A stretch of 64,000 nt of DNA from Proteiniphilum sp. X52. GTDB lineage: Bacteria; Bacteroidota; Bacteroidia; Bacteroidales; Dysgonomonadaceae. Under the pieces are notes generated by a model. It had not been told where the DNA came from and searched no databases. It saw nothing but the letters and a program-made list of their open reading frames with translations. Below, piece by piece: positions 9,011 to 18,353 of the stretch (positions within the stretch are counted from its first letter, which is position 1; the number at the start of each line of letters is the position of its first letter). The stretch is from assembly GCF_003712195.1 (NCBI RefSeq), contig NZ_RDSD01000003.1:1-64000 (forward strand), given 5' to 3'. The position numbers were made by a program, and so were the translations under genes.

Positions 9011-9320
9011 ATGGCAAACGGAAGAAAATCAGCGAAGTTCAAGAGCACAGTGGTGCTGGAACTGTTACGCGGCGAGTCGGAAACGGTTGAAAAGGATGTT
9101 TGCAAGGGCATGGCCCTCAAACTTAGGAGTGACCATGGCTCCCAGTATGGCTCAAACGATTTCATGGCTGGGATGAAGTTCTTGGGGCTGAACATGTCAA
9201 AGGCGTTTGTGACGTGGCCAAAATGCAACGGATGCATCGAACGGTTCCACAGGACACTTGAAGAGGAGGTCTTCAGCCTCAATCATTTCAAGCACTGGAC
9301 GAGGCCAATGAGGCCATCCG
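9011..9320 (+). pseudogene. Internally deleted IS3-family transposase remnant
   Basis: It starts like IS3 OrfA (MANGRKSAKFKSTVVLELLRG) but after ~30 residues jumps to the C-terminal part of the OrfB integrase core: LRSDHGSQYGS (second catalytic Asp) and GCIERFHRTLEEEVF (catalytic Glu). The first catalytic Asp and most of the protein are missing. After about 9290 a frameshift is likely, since another frame continues with FQALDEANEAIRK, typical of OrfB. The element is inactive. Confidence 0.7.
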
Positions 9321-9605
9321 CAAGTGCGGCCGATGTTCCAATTCACCGAGAGGCGGATTGAAGCGCATGTATGCATCAGCTTCGTCGTCCTGAAGGTATA
9401 CGAGAAACTTGAAAGGTTGCTTAAAGCCTCCGGATGCCCGCACTCTGTCGATAGCGTCGTGAGAATCGCTGAGGTCATCGTAACCCTTGACGTCGACCTT
9501 CCAGAAAACGGAAAGACTCTGACCAAGACCATCTACACATCGAAGCGAGAGCGAGACATCGCTTACATCATCGAGACCGATGAATGGCTAAACCAAAATG
9601 GGTGA
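9321..9605 (+). pseudogene. C-terminal fragment of an IS4/IS1634-like transposase
   Basis: From about 9324 a different frame reads VRPMFQFTERRIEAHVCISF, the conserved C-terminal block (R-P-x-[FY]-x-x-x-x-x-R-I-x-[AG]-H) of IS1634/IS4-type DDE transposases, and continues to TAG/TGA at 9605. The N-terminal two thirds are absent. It is joined directly to the IS3 remnant, so one insertion probably landed in the other before both decayed. The subfamily is from memory. Confidence 0.6.
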
Positions 9606-9702
9606 CGTATTCATAAAGTCAGGAAAAATAATGGAACCGCGTTGCTTCTATCTGTGTGTAACTCCATAATCCGGGTGTCACTCAATCCATTGGCATCGAA
9701 AG

Positions 9703-10473
9703 TTAAAGGAATGGTGATGGTTTGCCGGAATTCCCGTTCTTGATGATATCCTGAATTACCAGGCCCGAGAGAGTGAAGCCGAAGACGGCGGTCACCTGCA
9801 CCATGGTGCCGTTGGTCTGCGCCTTACGGAAGCTGCCTTTTTCATCGGCATGGGGCAGGGCTTCCCTGCCTCTGTTGGGGAGTCGTTCCTCGCTGTAGAC
9901 ACACAAGATCGGTTTTTGTAATTTTTCTCCTTTCCGCAGGCGGTCACGTAATGCCGATGCCAGCTTGCACCCACGTACTTTCCAGAACTCCGCCACCCTG
10001 ATTTGTTGCGGGTCTATCTTGAGTGCCGCGCCCATAGAGGAGAAGACCGTGGCTCCGCTTTCCGATGCCGCGGTGAGCAGGTGCGCTTTGTGTGCTAGTG
10101 AGTCGATAGCGTCGATCACGTAGTCATACCGTTCGAGTTGAAATGAGGAGGATGAGCCGGCGCTGTAAATTTCCGGGATTGCGTTGATAGTGGCGGAGGG
10201 GTTGATTTCCTGAAGCCGCTTTTTAAGTACTTCCACTTTCAACTGTCCCATTGTTCGGGTAGTAGCGGTTAGCTGTCGGTTGCTGTTGGCAATCGCCACT
10301 TTGTCCGGGTCGACAATTGTAAGGTGCATGATCCCGCCGCGGATCAATCCTTCGGCACACCAGCTGCCTACGCCGCCCACCCCGAAAAGGATTACTTTTT
10401 TTGCGGCGAGCGATCGCATCGCTTCCCTGCCAATCAGCAGTTCTGTGCGGGCAAATAGTTCGTTGTACTGCAT
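9703..10473 (-). CDS. tcdA: tRNA threonylcarbamoyladenosine dehydratase (TcdA, ThiF/E1-like)
   Basis: An E1-like ATP-dependent enzyme that cyclises t6A37 of ANN-decoding tRNAs to ct6A. The nucleotide-binding glycine loop VILFGVGGVGSWCAEGLIRGG begins near residue 30, followed by the E1-type NRQLTATTRTMGQLKVEV and the DAIDSLAHKAHL region. 256 aa is normal for the family. Its stop is separated by 97 bp from the IS remnants. It starts 8 bp after the ABC-F gene, so the two form an operon read leftward. tsaE, another t6A gene, is found at 35.7 kb. Confidence 0.88.
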   Translation of the reverse strand: MQYNELFARTELLIGREAMRSLAAKKVILFGVGGVGSWCAEGLIRGGIMHLTIVDPDKVAIANSNRQLTATTRTMGQLKVEVLKKRLQEINPSATINAIPEIYSAGSSSSFQLERYDYVIDAIDSLAHKAHLLTAASESGATVFSSMGAALKIDPQQIRVAEFWKVRGCKLASALRDRLRKGEKLQKPILCVYSEERLPNRGREALPHADEKGSFRKAQTNGTMVQVTAVFGFTLSGLVIQDIIKNGNSGKPSPFL

Positions 10474-10481
10474 TTTTGTTT

Positions 10482-12380
10482 TTAATCGCGTTCGCTGAGT
10501 TCGAGCCAGCGCATGGTTTTCTCATCAATAAGATCGATCAGTTCGGCCAGGCGGTTCGATTGGTTCATCAGTTCTTCGGTAGAGAGGTTTCCGGAGGAGA
10601 GCTCTTCACTGATCTGAGCCTTCTCCGTTTCCAATTGTTCAATTTGCTGTTCCAGCCCTTCGAACTCCTGTTTTTCCTTGAAGGAGAGTTTTTTGTTCTC
10701 TTCGGGTCTTTTCTTGTGGGATGGCGTTTCCTGTACTGATGTGGGGGTTTTGGGGTTGCCGCCGGCCGTTTTTTCTTCTTTTGCCGTTTTTCTCTCCTCC
10801 GCCACTTTCCATTCCCGGTATTGGGTATAGTTTCCCGGAAAGTCCTGAATCTGGGCGTTGCCATGGAAGACCAGCAGGTGGTCTACCACCTTGTCCATGA
10901 AATAGCGGTCGTGCGACACTACGATAAGGCATCCCTTGAAGCCTGCAAGATACTCCTCCAGTATATTCAGGGTAAGAATGTCAAGGTCGTTGGTCGGCTC
11001 GTCCAGCACCAGGAAATTGGGATTTTTGATCAGCACCGTACAAAGGTAGAGTCGCCGTTTTTCACCGCCGCTGAGTTTGTATACATAATTATGTTGTTTC
11101 TCGGGCGGGAAGAGGAAGTGTTGCAGGAACTGGGAGGCGGTCAGGCGGTGGCCGTCACCCAGGTCGATCACTTCGGCAATAGCCTGTACCACATCGATCA
11201 CTTTTGTCTGTTCGTTGAATTGCAGCCCCTCCTGGCTGTAATAGCCGAAATTGACCGTCTCGCCGATGTCAAAACCGCCGCTGTCGGGTTCTTCCAGTCC
11301 CAGCAGCATCTTCACGAATGTGGTTTTTCCGGTACCGTTATTTCCCACGATGCCCATCTTTTCATAACGGGTGAAGATATAGTTGAATTTCTCGGTGATC
11401 CTGACCTCGCCGAACCGCTTGCCGACCTCTTTCGCCTCGAAGATCTTTTTCCCGATATAGCTGCCCTTTGCGGCCAGGCGGATATTTTGTTCCTCCTTTT
11501 TCTGTTGGGCTTTCTCCTCGAGCGAATAAAACGCGTCGATGCGCGATTTGGCTTTGGTGGCCCTGGCCTGTGGTTGCCGCCGCATCCAGTCCAGCTCTTT
11601 CCTGAGCAGGTTCCTGGCCTTTTCGGTTTCGGCATTTTGCGCCATGACCCGCTCATCCCGTTTCTCTAAATAATAGGAATAGCCGCCTTTATAGGAAAAG
11701 AGCCGTTTTTCATCGATCTCGAGTATCTGGTTGCAGACGCGGTCGAGGAAATAGCGGTCGTGCGTCACCATCAGCAGGCTGATATTATTGCGGGTGAGAT
11801 GTTCTTCCAACCATTCCACCATCTCCAGGTCGAGGTGGTTGGTCGGCTCATCCATGATCAGCAGTTCCGGTTCGCTGATCAACACATTGGCCAGCGCCAC
11901 CCGTTTTACTTGTCCGCCGGAGAGCTCTCCTGTTTTCTGATGAAAATCGGTGATCTTTAATTGTGTCAATATCTGTTTGATACGCTGTTCGTAATCCCAC
12001 GCGTTGTGGAGATCCATGTGTGCCAGCAGTTCATCCAGCCCTTTCTGGTTGCCGGAAGAGATCATCTCTTCATAGCGGGCGATCAGCTTCACTGTTTCGC
12101 TATCGGTGCTGAAGCAGGTTTCCAACACCGTCATTTCAGGGTCGAAAACCGGGGACTGTTCCAAATAAGCCAGTCGGATATCATTGCGGAATACCACCCT
12201 TCCGTTCTCGTACGGCTCTTTGCCGGACAGTATGTTCAACAGGGTGGTTTTGCCCGATCCGTTCGGGGCAATCAGTCCTATCTTATCCCCTTCTGCAATG
12301 CCGAAAGAGATATCGCTGAATAATACCAGATCACCGAAGCTTTTGGTCAGCTTGTCGATTTGAAGGAGTGGAGTGGGCAT
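10482..12380 (-). CDS. ABC-F family ATPase (Uup-like)
   Basis: Two ABC domains in one chain without membrane segments: Walker A motifs APNGSGKTT and GNNGTGKTT, signatures LSGGQVKRVAL and LSGGEKRRLYL, and two DEPTNHLD/DEPTNDLD Walker B motifs. The ~80-residue charged C-terminus (from about EENKKLSFKEKQEFEGLEQQ) is the coiled-coil domain typical of Uup. ABC-F proteins act on ribosomes. The start is set at ATG 12380 (MPTPLLQIDKLTKSF) because a TACATTTG -7 box at 12401-12408 overlaps the longer candidate start. It is co-transcribed with tcdA. Confidence 0.88.
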   Translation of the reverse strand: MPTPLLQIDKLTKSFGDLVLFSDISFGIAEGDKIGLIAPNGSGKTTLLNILSGKEPYENGRVVFRNDIRLAYLEQSPVFDPEMTVLETCFSTDSETVKLIARYEEMISSGNQKGLDELLAHMDLHNAWDYEQRIKQILTQLKITDFHQKTGELSGGQVKRVALANVLISEPELLIMDEPTNHLDLEMVEWLEEHLTRNNISLLMVTHDRYFLDRVCNQILEIDEKRLFSYKGGYSYYLEKRDERVMAQNAETEKARNLLRKELDWMRRQPQARATKAKSRIDAFYSLEEKAQQKKEEQNIRLAAKGSYIGKKIFEAKEVGKRFGEVRITEKFNYIFTRYEKMGIVGNNGTGKTTFVKMLLGLEEPDSGGFDIGETVNFGYYSQEGLQFNEQTKVIDVVQAIAEVIDLGDGHRLTASQFLQHFLFPPEKQHNYVYKLSGGEKRRLYLCTVLIKNPNFLVLDEPTNDLDILTLNILEEYLAGFKGCLIVVSHDRYFMDKVVDHLLVFHGNAQIQDFPGNYTQYREWKVAEERKTAKEEKTAGGNPKTPTSVQETPSHKKRPEENKKLSFKEKQEFEGLEQQIEQLETEKAQISEELSSGNLSTEELMNQSNRLAELIDLIDEKTMRWLELSERD

Positions 12381-12400
12381 GCCTTTTCTGATTTTGTGCA

Positions 12401-12408
12401 CAAATGTA
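12401..12408 (-). promoter_or_regulatory. -7 box (TACATTTG) for the ABC-F/tcdA operon
   Basis: The + strand reads CAAATGTA, a perfect TAnnTTTG on the minus strand, about 20 bp before the ATG at 12380. A matching -33 element is not clear. Confidence 0.4.
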
Positions 12409-12425
12409 CAAACTATTTCGCATCC

Positions 12426-14480
12426 CTAAAACACCCATCTGATGTAGGTGAAGATATCGGTACGGTTGTTCCCGTCGATCAGTTCGGTACCGGTTCCGAT
12501 GGTGTCGCGGTTGAAATAGCGGGTGTGTCCGAATTTCACGGAGAAAGAGAGATTGCCGTTGACCGCGTATTTCGCGGAAAATGCCAGCCTGTAGCCTTTT
12601 CCGTAAAAAGAGGGCATGTGAAAGGTGTTCAGCGGGTTCCGTTCGTAGGAATAAAGCCTTGCATCGTAGGTGTCGGCATTGAACCAGGCCAGATAAGCGT
12701 CTCCGGTTAACGGTCCCCTTCCCCGGTAGCCGATATTTTGTGAGAGCATAAATCCGTTTTCGGCAGGGAAGTGTTTCTCTTTATAATGCGCCCTGTCGGC
12801 GGTAGTCTGGAAATTCCACCCGCTCCGGAGATCGAGGGAGTACCTGAAGCGGAATTTATGGGTGGCATAGGGGAGTACCGACCGGCTGTTTTCATCCGGC
12901 CAGGCGGTATTCTTCTCCTTTTGTTTGTACTTGTATCGTGCTTCCAGAAATGATTGACGCGACAGGGTATAGGTTCCCAGAAGATAGAGGTCCACCGCAT
13001 TCGACGGCGTGTCTATTCCATATTTCAACCAGGGAAACCGGACGAAATCAGCATAAGCGGTCACTGAGAATTTTGAAAATGGACTGAATTCCGCGCCGAC
13101 ATACAATCCCTGTTCGTTTTGTACGTTGCCCCCTTCCGAGAACGCTTGGGCATACAGGGCATTGTAAGAGATGGGGTAATGCCTGTGGAGCAGGGAAAAA
13201 GAGAGGTTGCCGGAGAAGCGGTACCGCAGGGTGTTCAACGTGGCCACCGCGCCGTTTCTGGCAATGGCTGTCTCTCCTGCAAAAATCAATCCCGGGAATT
13301 GAAAAGAGTAATCGATACTTGCGTTGAGATTAGAGGAATCCCGTAAGGAGTAAAGATTGTAGTCCCGGAGTGTGGGGTTATACATCTTGTCGTATCGATG
13401 GAATATGCCGCTGATACCCAGTTGCAGGCGATCTTTCCGGAAATTGATGTTGCCTCCGGCCACCTGTTCCCGCGTATTCTTTTTCTTCTCGATTTCCAGT
13501 GGGGTGCGATGCAGGCCATCCACTTTAAAAGAGGTGATATCGCCTTCGTCCGACAGGTTGGCGTCGATCCTTTTATCGGAATAAAAGCCGGTGACGGAGA
13601 AATTTCCCAATTCTGCTACTGCGGCGGCACCCCTGAAGAAGCCATTTTCGGCGGTGGAGAAATGGCGTTTGGGTGGCAATGTGCGTCGGGCAATATTGGC
13701 ACTGCTCCATGATTTGCTGATCATAAAGTCGTTGTTCAATACCAATCCCTGGCCAAAAGAGAGCCGGTAATCTCCCAGGGCGACCGTGGTTAGTCGCCCT
13801 ATGTCATGAATGATCAAGTGGGCGCCATAGTGGTCATATCCTTTAGGATAGTCTGGTTGGAAGAAAGGCTCTCCCGCGTCTTTTTCCGCGGTAAAACCCA
13901 TCTGTATTCTGTCGCGGTAACGGAATGAATAGCGGAGAGAGGTGTAAAAATCCTCCCCTCGGTATTTCCGGTTGGGATACCGTTCAAGGATACTGTCCGG
14001 AAACTCGCCGTAGCCGGCGCGGGGCGTCAAGGTTTTGTCAAAACGGAACTGGACTTCCTGGCGGCCGTATTTCAGCATATCAGTCGCCTGTAAGCGGGTT
14101 TCTCTTTTTCCCATTTCCCCTACATGGAAAAAGGGAAGAATCATTTCCACGGTTTTGATATTGAGAAGAGGTACATTCCTCAACTCAAACACCGTGTAAA
14201 GGGGGCGATTCCTTTCCAGGAAACGGAAAATGGCATCGGCCTCCTCTATGGACAGCAACGGGAAATTTTCCAGTTGTTCGCGGGATACCATGTTCAGGTT
14301 CATGGGGTTATTCTCCAGTTGCAGCAGCTCTTCATGCATGTTTTCAATGGCGGTTTCGTTCATTTCCTCCTCGGCCAGCTGTTCCATGAATTCACGCCAA
14401 TCCTCATGCTGTTGCGACCGCGCCATGCCTGTGAAGCCGAAGAATAAGACAAGGAGAAGGATCCTGAGACAGGGTTTCAT
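12426..14480 (-). CDS. Outer-membrane beta-barrel protein with N-terminal helix-hairpin-helix region
   Basis: A signal peptide (residues 1-22, cleaved after ARSQ) is followed by an acidic helical stretch and two HhH-like repeats (LNMVSREQLENFPLLSIEEADAI and LYTVFELRNVPLLNIKTVEMI, ~residues 55-115), as in ComEA/T2SK-type HhH motifs. The remaining ~550 residues alternate aromatic and polar residues and end in YFNRDT...RTDIFTYIRWVF, a terminal aromatic beta-strand typical of outer-membrane barrels. Such HhH-barrel proteins are common in Bacteroidota; their function is not established. A TATTTTTG -7 box lies at 14600-14607, about 120 bp upstream. Confidence 0.7.
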   Translation of the reverse strand: MKPCLRILLLVLFFGFTGMARSQQHEDWREFMEQLAEEEMNETAIENMHEELLQLENNPMNLNMVSREQLENFPLLSIEEADAIFRFLERNRPLYTVFELRNVPLLNIKTVEMILPFFHVGEMGKRETRLQATDMLKYGRQEVQFRFDKTLTPRAGYGEFPDSILERYPNRKYRGEDFYTSLRYSFRYRDRIQMGFTAEKDAGEPFFQPDYPKGYDHYGAHLIIHDIGRLTTVALGDYRLSFGQGLVLNNDFMISKSWSSANIARRTLPPKRHFSTAENGFFRGAAAVAELGNFSVTGFYSDKRIDANLSDEGDITSFKVDGLHRTPLEIEKKKNTREQVAGGNINFRKDRLQLGISGIFHRYDKMYNPTLRDYNLYSLRDSSNLNASIDYSFQFPGLIFAGETAIARNGAVATLNTLRYRFSGNLSFSLLHRHYPISYNALYAQAFSEGGNVQNEQGLYVGAEFSPFSKFSVTAYADFVRFPWLKYGIDTPSNAVDLYLLGTYTLSRQSFLEARYKYKQKEKNTAWPDENSRSVLPYATHKFRFRYSLDLRSGWNFQTTADRAHYKEKHFPAENGFMLSQNIGYRGRGPLTGDAYLAWFNADTYDARLYSYERNPLNTFHMPSFYGKGYRLAFSAKYAVNGNLSFSVKFGHTRYFNRDTIGTGTELIDGNNRTDIFTYIRWVF

Positions 14481-14876
14481 CGGTCTTGATTTTTGATTGT
14501 AACATCTTCATTTCATTTTCGATATTTCACTTCTCAATTCAATGGTTCACTGTAAATGACGCACTCATAGTCATTACTCAACTCGCACCCGGTTCCCTGC
14601 AAAAATAGCGATTTTTTCTTATTTTATAAATATTGATTATGCATTAATAAGTTGTCTTTTTGCGCATAAGAGCCTTTATTTGTGTCTAAATGCCCGCAAC
14701 TTATGGATGTTTCATTGTTATCGCCCCCATTAAAATATGGTTAATTTGAAAAGATTTACCGGACAATAATACAACTCCTCCGCCAAATCTCCTGAATTGT
14801 TCAAAACCTCTTTCTTGAAAGAGATGATGTACATCTCTTAATTGCTTTTATAGTTATATTGTATTATCTGATATCC
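14481..14876. other. Intergenic region between two leftward genes
   Basis: It contains a -7-like box (CAAAAATA on the + strand at 14600-14607) for the HhH barrel gene. No coding frame was seen, and no clear terminator for the DUF2059 gene. Confidence 0.45.
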
Positions 14877-15356
14877 TCATTGTTTGAGTTCTTCAAATCT
14901 TTTGTTTAAGTTCATTTGAAATTCGGGCATATACTTGATCATCATGACGTTCATCAACTCCTGGGCGATTTCGGGACTCTTTACGAGGATCTTTTTGCCT
15001 GTAGGAGACTCGTAAAATTCGATTAAATCCTTGATCTCCTCTTGAGTGAAATGCTTGTCGTAGATATTCACCAACTCCACGCTATTCAGTTTATGCGTTA
15101 ATTCTTTCACTTCTTCCATCATCTCGTTCGTCAAGGCATCCATCATTTTATCGATTTTCTCCTTCGCGCTGTTTTCCTTGACCTGCGAGGCAATCTGTTG
15201 TTTTAAAGCTGGAATCATTGCATTGAGCATGTTCTGGCTCATTTGCTCGGAATTGATCAGTTCCAATAAGTGCTTTATATCCGAGAGCTTGTCTTGGGCG
15301 ACAACGCTCGCGGTGAAAGCGATTGTCAAAATCGATAATAAAAATAACTTCTTCAT
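14877..15356 (-). CDS. DUF2059-family secreted protein
   Basis: The start at MKKLFLLSILTIAF gives a clear signal peptide (to about residue 20, VVAQ). The mature part is helical and Lys/Glu-rich, with the family block VNIYDKHFTQEEIKDLIEFYESPTGKKI in the second half, diagnostic for DUF2059. These periplasmic proteins have no settled function. 159 aa is typical. ATG 15362 (MIMKK) is an equally possible start. The + strand CAAATATA at 15411-15418 is a -7 box (TATATTTG on the minus strand) about 50 bp upstream. Confidence 0.82.
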   Translation of the reverse strand: MKKLFLLSILTIAFTASVVAQDKLSDIKHLLELINSEQMSQNMLNAMIPALKQQIASQVKENSAKEKIDKMMDALTNEMMEEVKELTHKLNSVELVNIYDKHFTQEEIKDLIEFYESPTGKKILVKSPEIAQELMNVMMIKYMPEFQMNLNKRFEELKQ

Positions 15357-15362
15357 AATCAT

Positions 15363-15788
15363 TCGTTTTTATGTTTTTAATCAACGTGAGTCCGGTGTAA
15401 GACAAGTGGACAAATATAAGAAAAATAGCGGGAAAATGAGAAATTTTGGTTCTATATGTCTCATCTTTTTATCCGTTTTTCAAATCACACGATTAATCTA
15501 CAGGTGCTTTGCACGATACCCCCCTGTTTGTGTAACAGAAAAACTGCCGATGAGTCCCCTCCGAAGAGTCGAAGCTATAATTTAGTGTATAATTTTTGTA
15601 CTTTAAATTTACAGACTTTCTTATTTTTACCTACTCGGACACACTTTTTGGAACAGTATCAAATGTTAGAACCGTATTCCCACTTGAATCCTTTATTCTG
15701 GTAATTTTCCCCGAACCGGGTGTAGAGGGATCCATCTGTCCATAAATTGTCGTAATCTCTAAAATAAAGAATAAATCTAAAAAATAAC
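15363..15788. other. Intergenic region with a possible coding relic
   Basis: The minus strand between about 15790 and 15631 has an open frame whose end reads TIYGQMDPSTPGSGKITRI and then SSGNTVLTFDTVPKSVSE before a TAG (15631-15633). This looks coding-like but has no start, so it may be the tail of a decayed gene. The rest, including 15411-15418 (a -7 box for the DUF2059 gene), is regulatory or empty. Confidence 0.25.
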
Positions 15789-16388
15789 TTATGGTTTATT
15801 CTTCCTTGATTCAATATTTTCAAAATGTGATGAGGGTATTTCTATTCCAAAGATATTTCCTTTCAGTAAAACCTTTTTAGTCGTTGGATTTATAAATATG
15901 TAATGGACATGCTTTTGCAAATTGAAAACATAGCTAACCATATATACTTCATCCCCAGGGTGTATATATTCTTCGGAGATTGTTTTTGCCATTTTTTTTA
16001 ATTCTGATTTGGTTTCACGAATTGGTTGTATGTCTAATCTGACATAAGACGTTTCTTTGAGGTGCCCGTTTTTATCAGGATAAGACATAAGCCATCCGAT
16101 AGGAATTAAATCATCAAAATTTTTTTGAACATATTTTTTCGCATCCTTTTTATCCCGTATCGTTCCTACGAACCGATAGGAGATAAAATCAATATCTTTT
16201 CCGTTTTCTATAAAAATGGGAAAATTCTTGAAAAGATTTTTCAAGTTATCCTCACTTGTCATTACACTGCCATATTCGAATAAATTTGTTTTTTTCTCCT
16301 TACTATACTTGCCCGTGAAAGAAGTCAACATAAAGATATTGGCAAGGCAAAAAACAAAAATGAATGGCACTTTCCTTGATGATTTCAT
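15789..16388 (-). CDS. Secreted protein of unknown function, 199 aa
   Basis: A basic start followed by VPFIFVFCLANIFMLTSF gives a signal peptide or membrane anchor; no lipobox Cys is placed correctly. The body is basic and contains DKKDAKKYVQKNF and YMVSYVFNLQKHVHYIFINPTTKKVLL, giving an alpha/beta impression. I recognise no family. It belongs to a loose leftward series of small exported proteins (15.8-19.3 kb) of low GC compared with the housekeeping genes. Confidence 0.55.
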   Translation of the reverse strand: MKSSRKVPFIFVFCLANIFMLTSFTGKYSKEKKTNLFEYGSVMTSEDNLKNLFKNFPIFIENGKDIDFISYRFVGTIRDKKDAKKYVQKNFDDLIPIGWLMSYPDKNGHLKETSYVRLDIQPIRETKSELKKMAKTISEEYIHPGDEVYMVSYVFNLQKHVHYIFINPTTKKVLLKGNIFGIEIPSSHFENIESRKNKP

Positions 16389-16480
16389 ATATGAATAATA
16401 TTATTAGAAACTGTTTTGAAATTATTCCCGAATTTTTCTAAGCATGATTTGGCAAAGTGTTATTTGTAGCATAGCTATTA

Positions 16481-17212
16481 CTATAGACCTAACTCAGAAA
16501 GGAATTTCCGGTAGTTATTGACAAAGTACTTCGTTAATTTGTATTGTTCCGTACTTTCGTAATCAATCAATTCAATCCTTCTTTCTGAAACTACGTATAT
16601 ATCAGCATTGGGGTATGCCATTAAGACCGGAGAGTGCGTGGCGATGATGAACTGTGAATTTTTGTCCACCAATTCTTTCATTCTGACTAGCATCTTGAAC
16701 TGGCTGCTTACCGACAATGCGGCTTCAGGTTCATCAAATATGTAAAGTCCCTTCCCATATAATCTGTTCACGAGTAAAGCCAAGAAACTTTCCCCATGTG
16801 ATTGTTCATGAAGTGATTTTCCCCCATAATATTGTTTTATCGGGGTACCACCGGGTTCAGCGTCTAATGCATCCATATTTGATGCAAAATTGTAATAGCT
16901 CTCCGCTCGAAGAAAAAAACCATCCTTTTCACGATATGCTGATCTGATCAGTTTTAAATGGTAAAACAGATTTGAATGTGAATCTCGCGTCCGGAAATTG
17001 AAATTACGACCTCCCCCTTCAGGATTGAACCCCGCATTGATGGCTATGGCCTCAACCAATGTGGATTTGCCTGATCCGTTTTCACCCGTGATAAATGTGA
17101 CGCTTTTCCGAAATCCCAATTCATTTAAATTCACGATCGAGTGAATATTGTAGGGAAAAGTGTTCCGTTCCTCAATAGGTTTAATATTCTTTACTTTATG
17201 TATATATATCAT
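16481..17212 (-). CDS. Stand-alone AAA/ABC-type ATPase (RecF/SMC-like head)
   Basis: Walker A GENGSGKST (residues 43-51), an ABC-like signature SHGES (138-142), Walker B YIFDEPEAAL (Asp160, Glu161) and the H-loop ATHSP (His193) place it in the ABC-ATPase/AAA_21 group of predicted ATPases. There is no long coiled coil, so it is a compact head domain of 243 aa. Proteins of this kind are widespread; some are parts of defence pairs, but no TOPRIM nuclease or other effector lies next to this one. Its role is unknown. It ends 92 bp before the following leftward gene. Confidence 0.8.
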   Translation of the reverse strand: MIYIHKVKNIKPIEERNTFPYNIHSIVNLNELGFRKSVTFITGENGSGKSTLVEAIAINAGFNPEGGGRNFNFRTRDSHSNLFYHLKLIRSAYREKDGFFLRAESYYNFASNMDALDAEPGGTPIKQYYGGKSLHEQSHGESFLALLVNRLYGKGLYIFDEPEAALSVSSQFKMLVRMKELVDKNSQFIIATHSPVLMAYPNADIYVVSERRIELIDYESTEQYKLTKYFVNNYRKFLSELGL

Positions 17213-17264
17213 TTTATTTATGTGAAATTCCTTATCTTTATTAAATGTAAAGATAGGGTGTTTA

Positions 17265-17479
17265 CTATATTAATCCTTCGTCTTCTAATTCTTTTATTTC
17301 CACAATATGGTAAATGGGGCTTTCCCGGATAAATATTTCTACCTGTTCGGTATAGTTCTCTACAAACAGGTCAATGGACGTTCCGTTAGAACCTCTTCCA
17401 ACGGGCTGTCCTCTTTATGGGAACAGCCCGAGGAAAAGACGAAAAACGCGAAAAGAACACTTTCGAGAAAATATTTCAT
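17265..17479 (-). pseudogene. Small lipoprotein gene broken by a one-base frameshift
   Basis: An ATG at 17479 (minus) starts MKYFLESVLFAFFVFSSGCS with a clear lipobox (SSGC), but the frame stops after 39 residues. The next frame continues the same protein to a TAG at 17265-17267 as NGTSIDLFVENYTEQVEIF and ending IVEIKELEDEGLI. Total length is 215 nt, one base short of 72 codons. Adding one base near 17405-17412 (after DSP) would restore a ~71-aa lipoprotein. It may be a true mutation or a sequencing error. Confidence 0.5.
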
Positions 17480-17570
17480 TTTGTAATAAGTTTTTGGCGT
17501 TATCTTCACTTTGAACAGCTCCTCCATAATGAACTACCTCGGCGCAAGAGGACGAGGTAGTTCATTCAAT

Positions 17571-18353
17571 TTATTCCAATAATTTGAGGTATTCCAGCTC
17601 AATGAATCGATTGTCGAATCCGTCTGTTATCATCTTTCTGAAAAAATCGGACAACCGGAGCGCCTTTCCCTGAGGGCAATGAATCCATAAAGTCCATAAT
17701 TCATCGTCCATAACGCAACGGAATGTAACTTCGGAGCCATCCGTAATATTTAAGGGAACTCCTACTCCTTTGAAATTTTCGATCAGTATTGAAGTTCTTT
17801 TGTGCAATTGTTCAGCGAACTCTTTACTAATCTGAAGTTTCAAGGGTGTGGGACGATAAGGTTTGTATAGATCATCACTATTTTTTAGAAGGGCTGCTTG
17901 CTTGTTGTGTTCCTTTATCTGATCCTTGGTTTCATTAGAAATCGCTGTTGATAACCAAAAAGGAGTAGTTATTGGTGTGGTCTTTTCCGATACCACATAC
18001 TTTAATTTTTTATAATACACATCAAGCACATTTTGCAAACGCGTCACTTCCAATTCATAGGAGTTGTCTTGCTGTTTTTTTATAATACGGAATGCAACAG
18101 CGTCATTGCTCCCCTCGGGAGAATCCGTAAAAACAAACTCTACAAAAGAGTTTTGTGTTCCGAAAAACAACCGATCAATTACCGATTTATGTTCCAGATT
18201 ATACCTGTTTCCCTCTTCCGTTACTCCCGGATGAAGCACATTGTTTTCAATTGTCTTTAAATATCGTCCTCCACCTATATGATCTATTGATTGGGACATG
18301 ACGATATTTTTTGGAAATAAGAATAGAATGGATAGAATAATAAAAATCCTCAT
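17571..18353 (-). CDS. Secreted protein of unknown function, 260 aa
   Basis: The N-terminus MRIFIILSILFLFPKNIVMS is a signal peptide. The mature protein has the motif FVEFVFTDSPEGSNDAVAFRI and, near the end, VTFRCVMDDELWTLWIHCPQGKALRL. No known domain is recognised. It is read leftward, 91 bp before the broken small lipoprotein and upstream of the ATPase gene, so the three may once have formed a unit. Confidence 0.55.
   Translation of the reverse strand: MRIFIILSILFLFPKNIVMSQSIDHIGGGRYLKTIENNVLHPGVTEEGNRYNLEHKSVIDRLFFGTQNSFVEFVFTDSPEGSNDAVAFRIIKKQQDNSYELEVTRLQNVLDVYYKKLKYVVSEKTTPITTPFWLSTAISNETKDQIKEHNKQAALLKNSDDLYKPYRPTPLKLQISKEFAEQLHKRTSILIENFKGVGVPLNITDGSEVTFRCVMDDELWTLWIHCPQGKALRLSDFFRKMITDGFDNRFIELEYLKLLE

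Noticed and set aside
10821-11669. A long 282-codon plus-strand frame inside the ABC-F gene
   Set aside because: It is the complementary strand of conserved ABC domains; the minus-strand protein is unambiguous.
15456-15704. A plus-strand frame of 82 codons
   Set aside because: Low-quality composition and overlap with a minus-strand coding relic; no evidence of expression.
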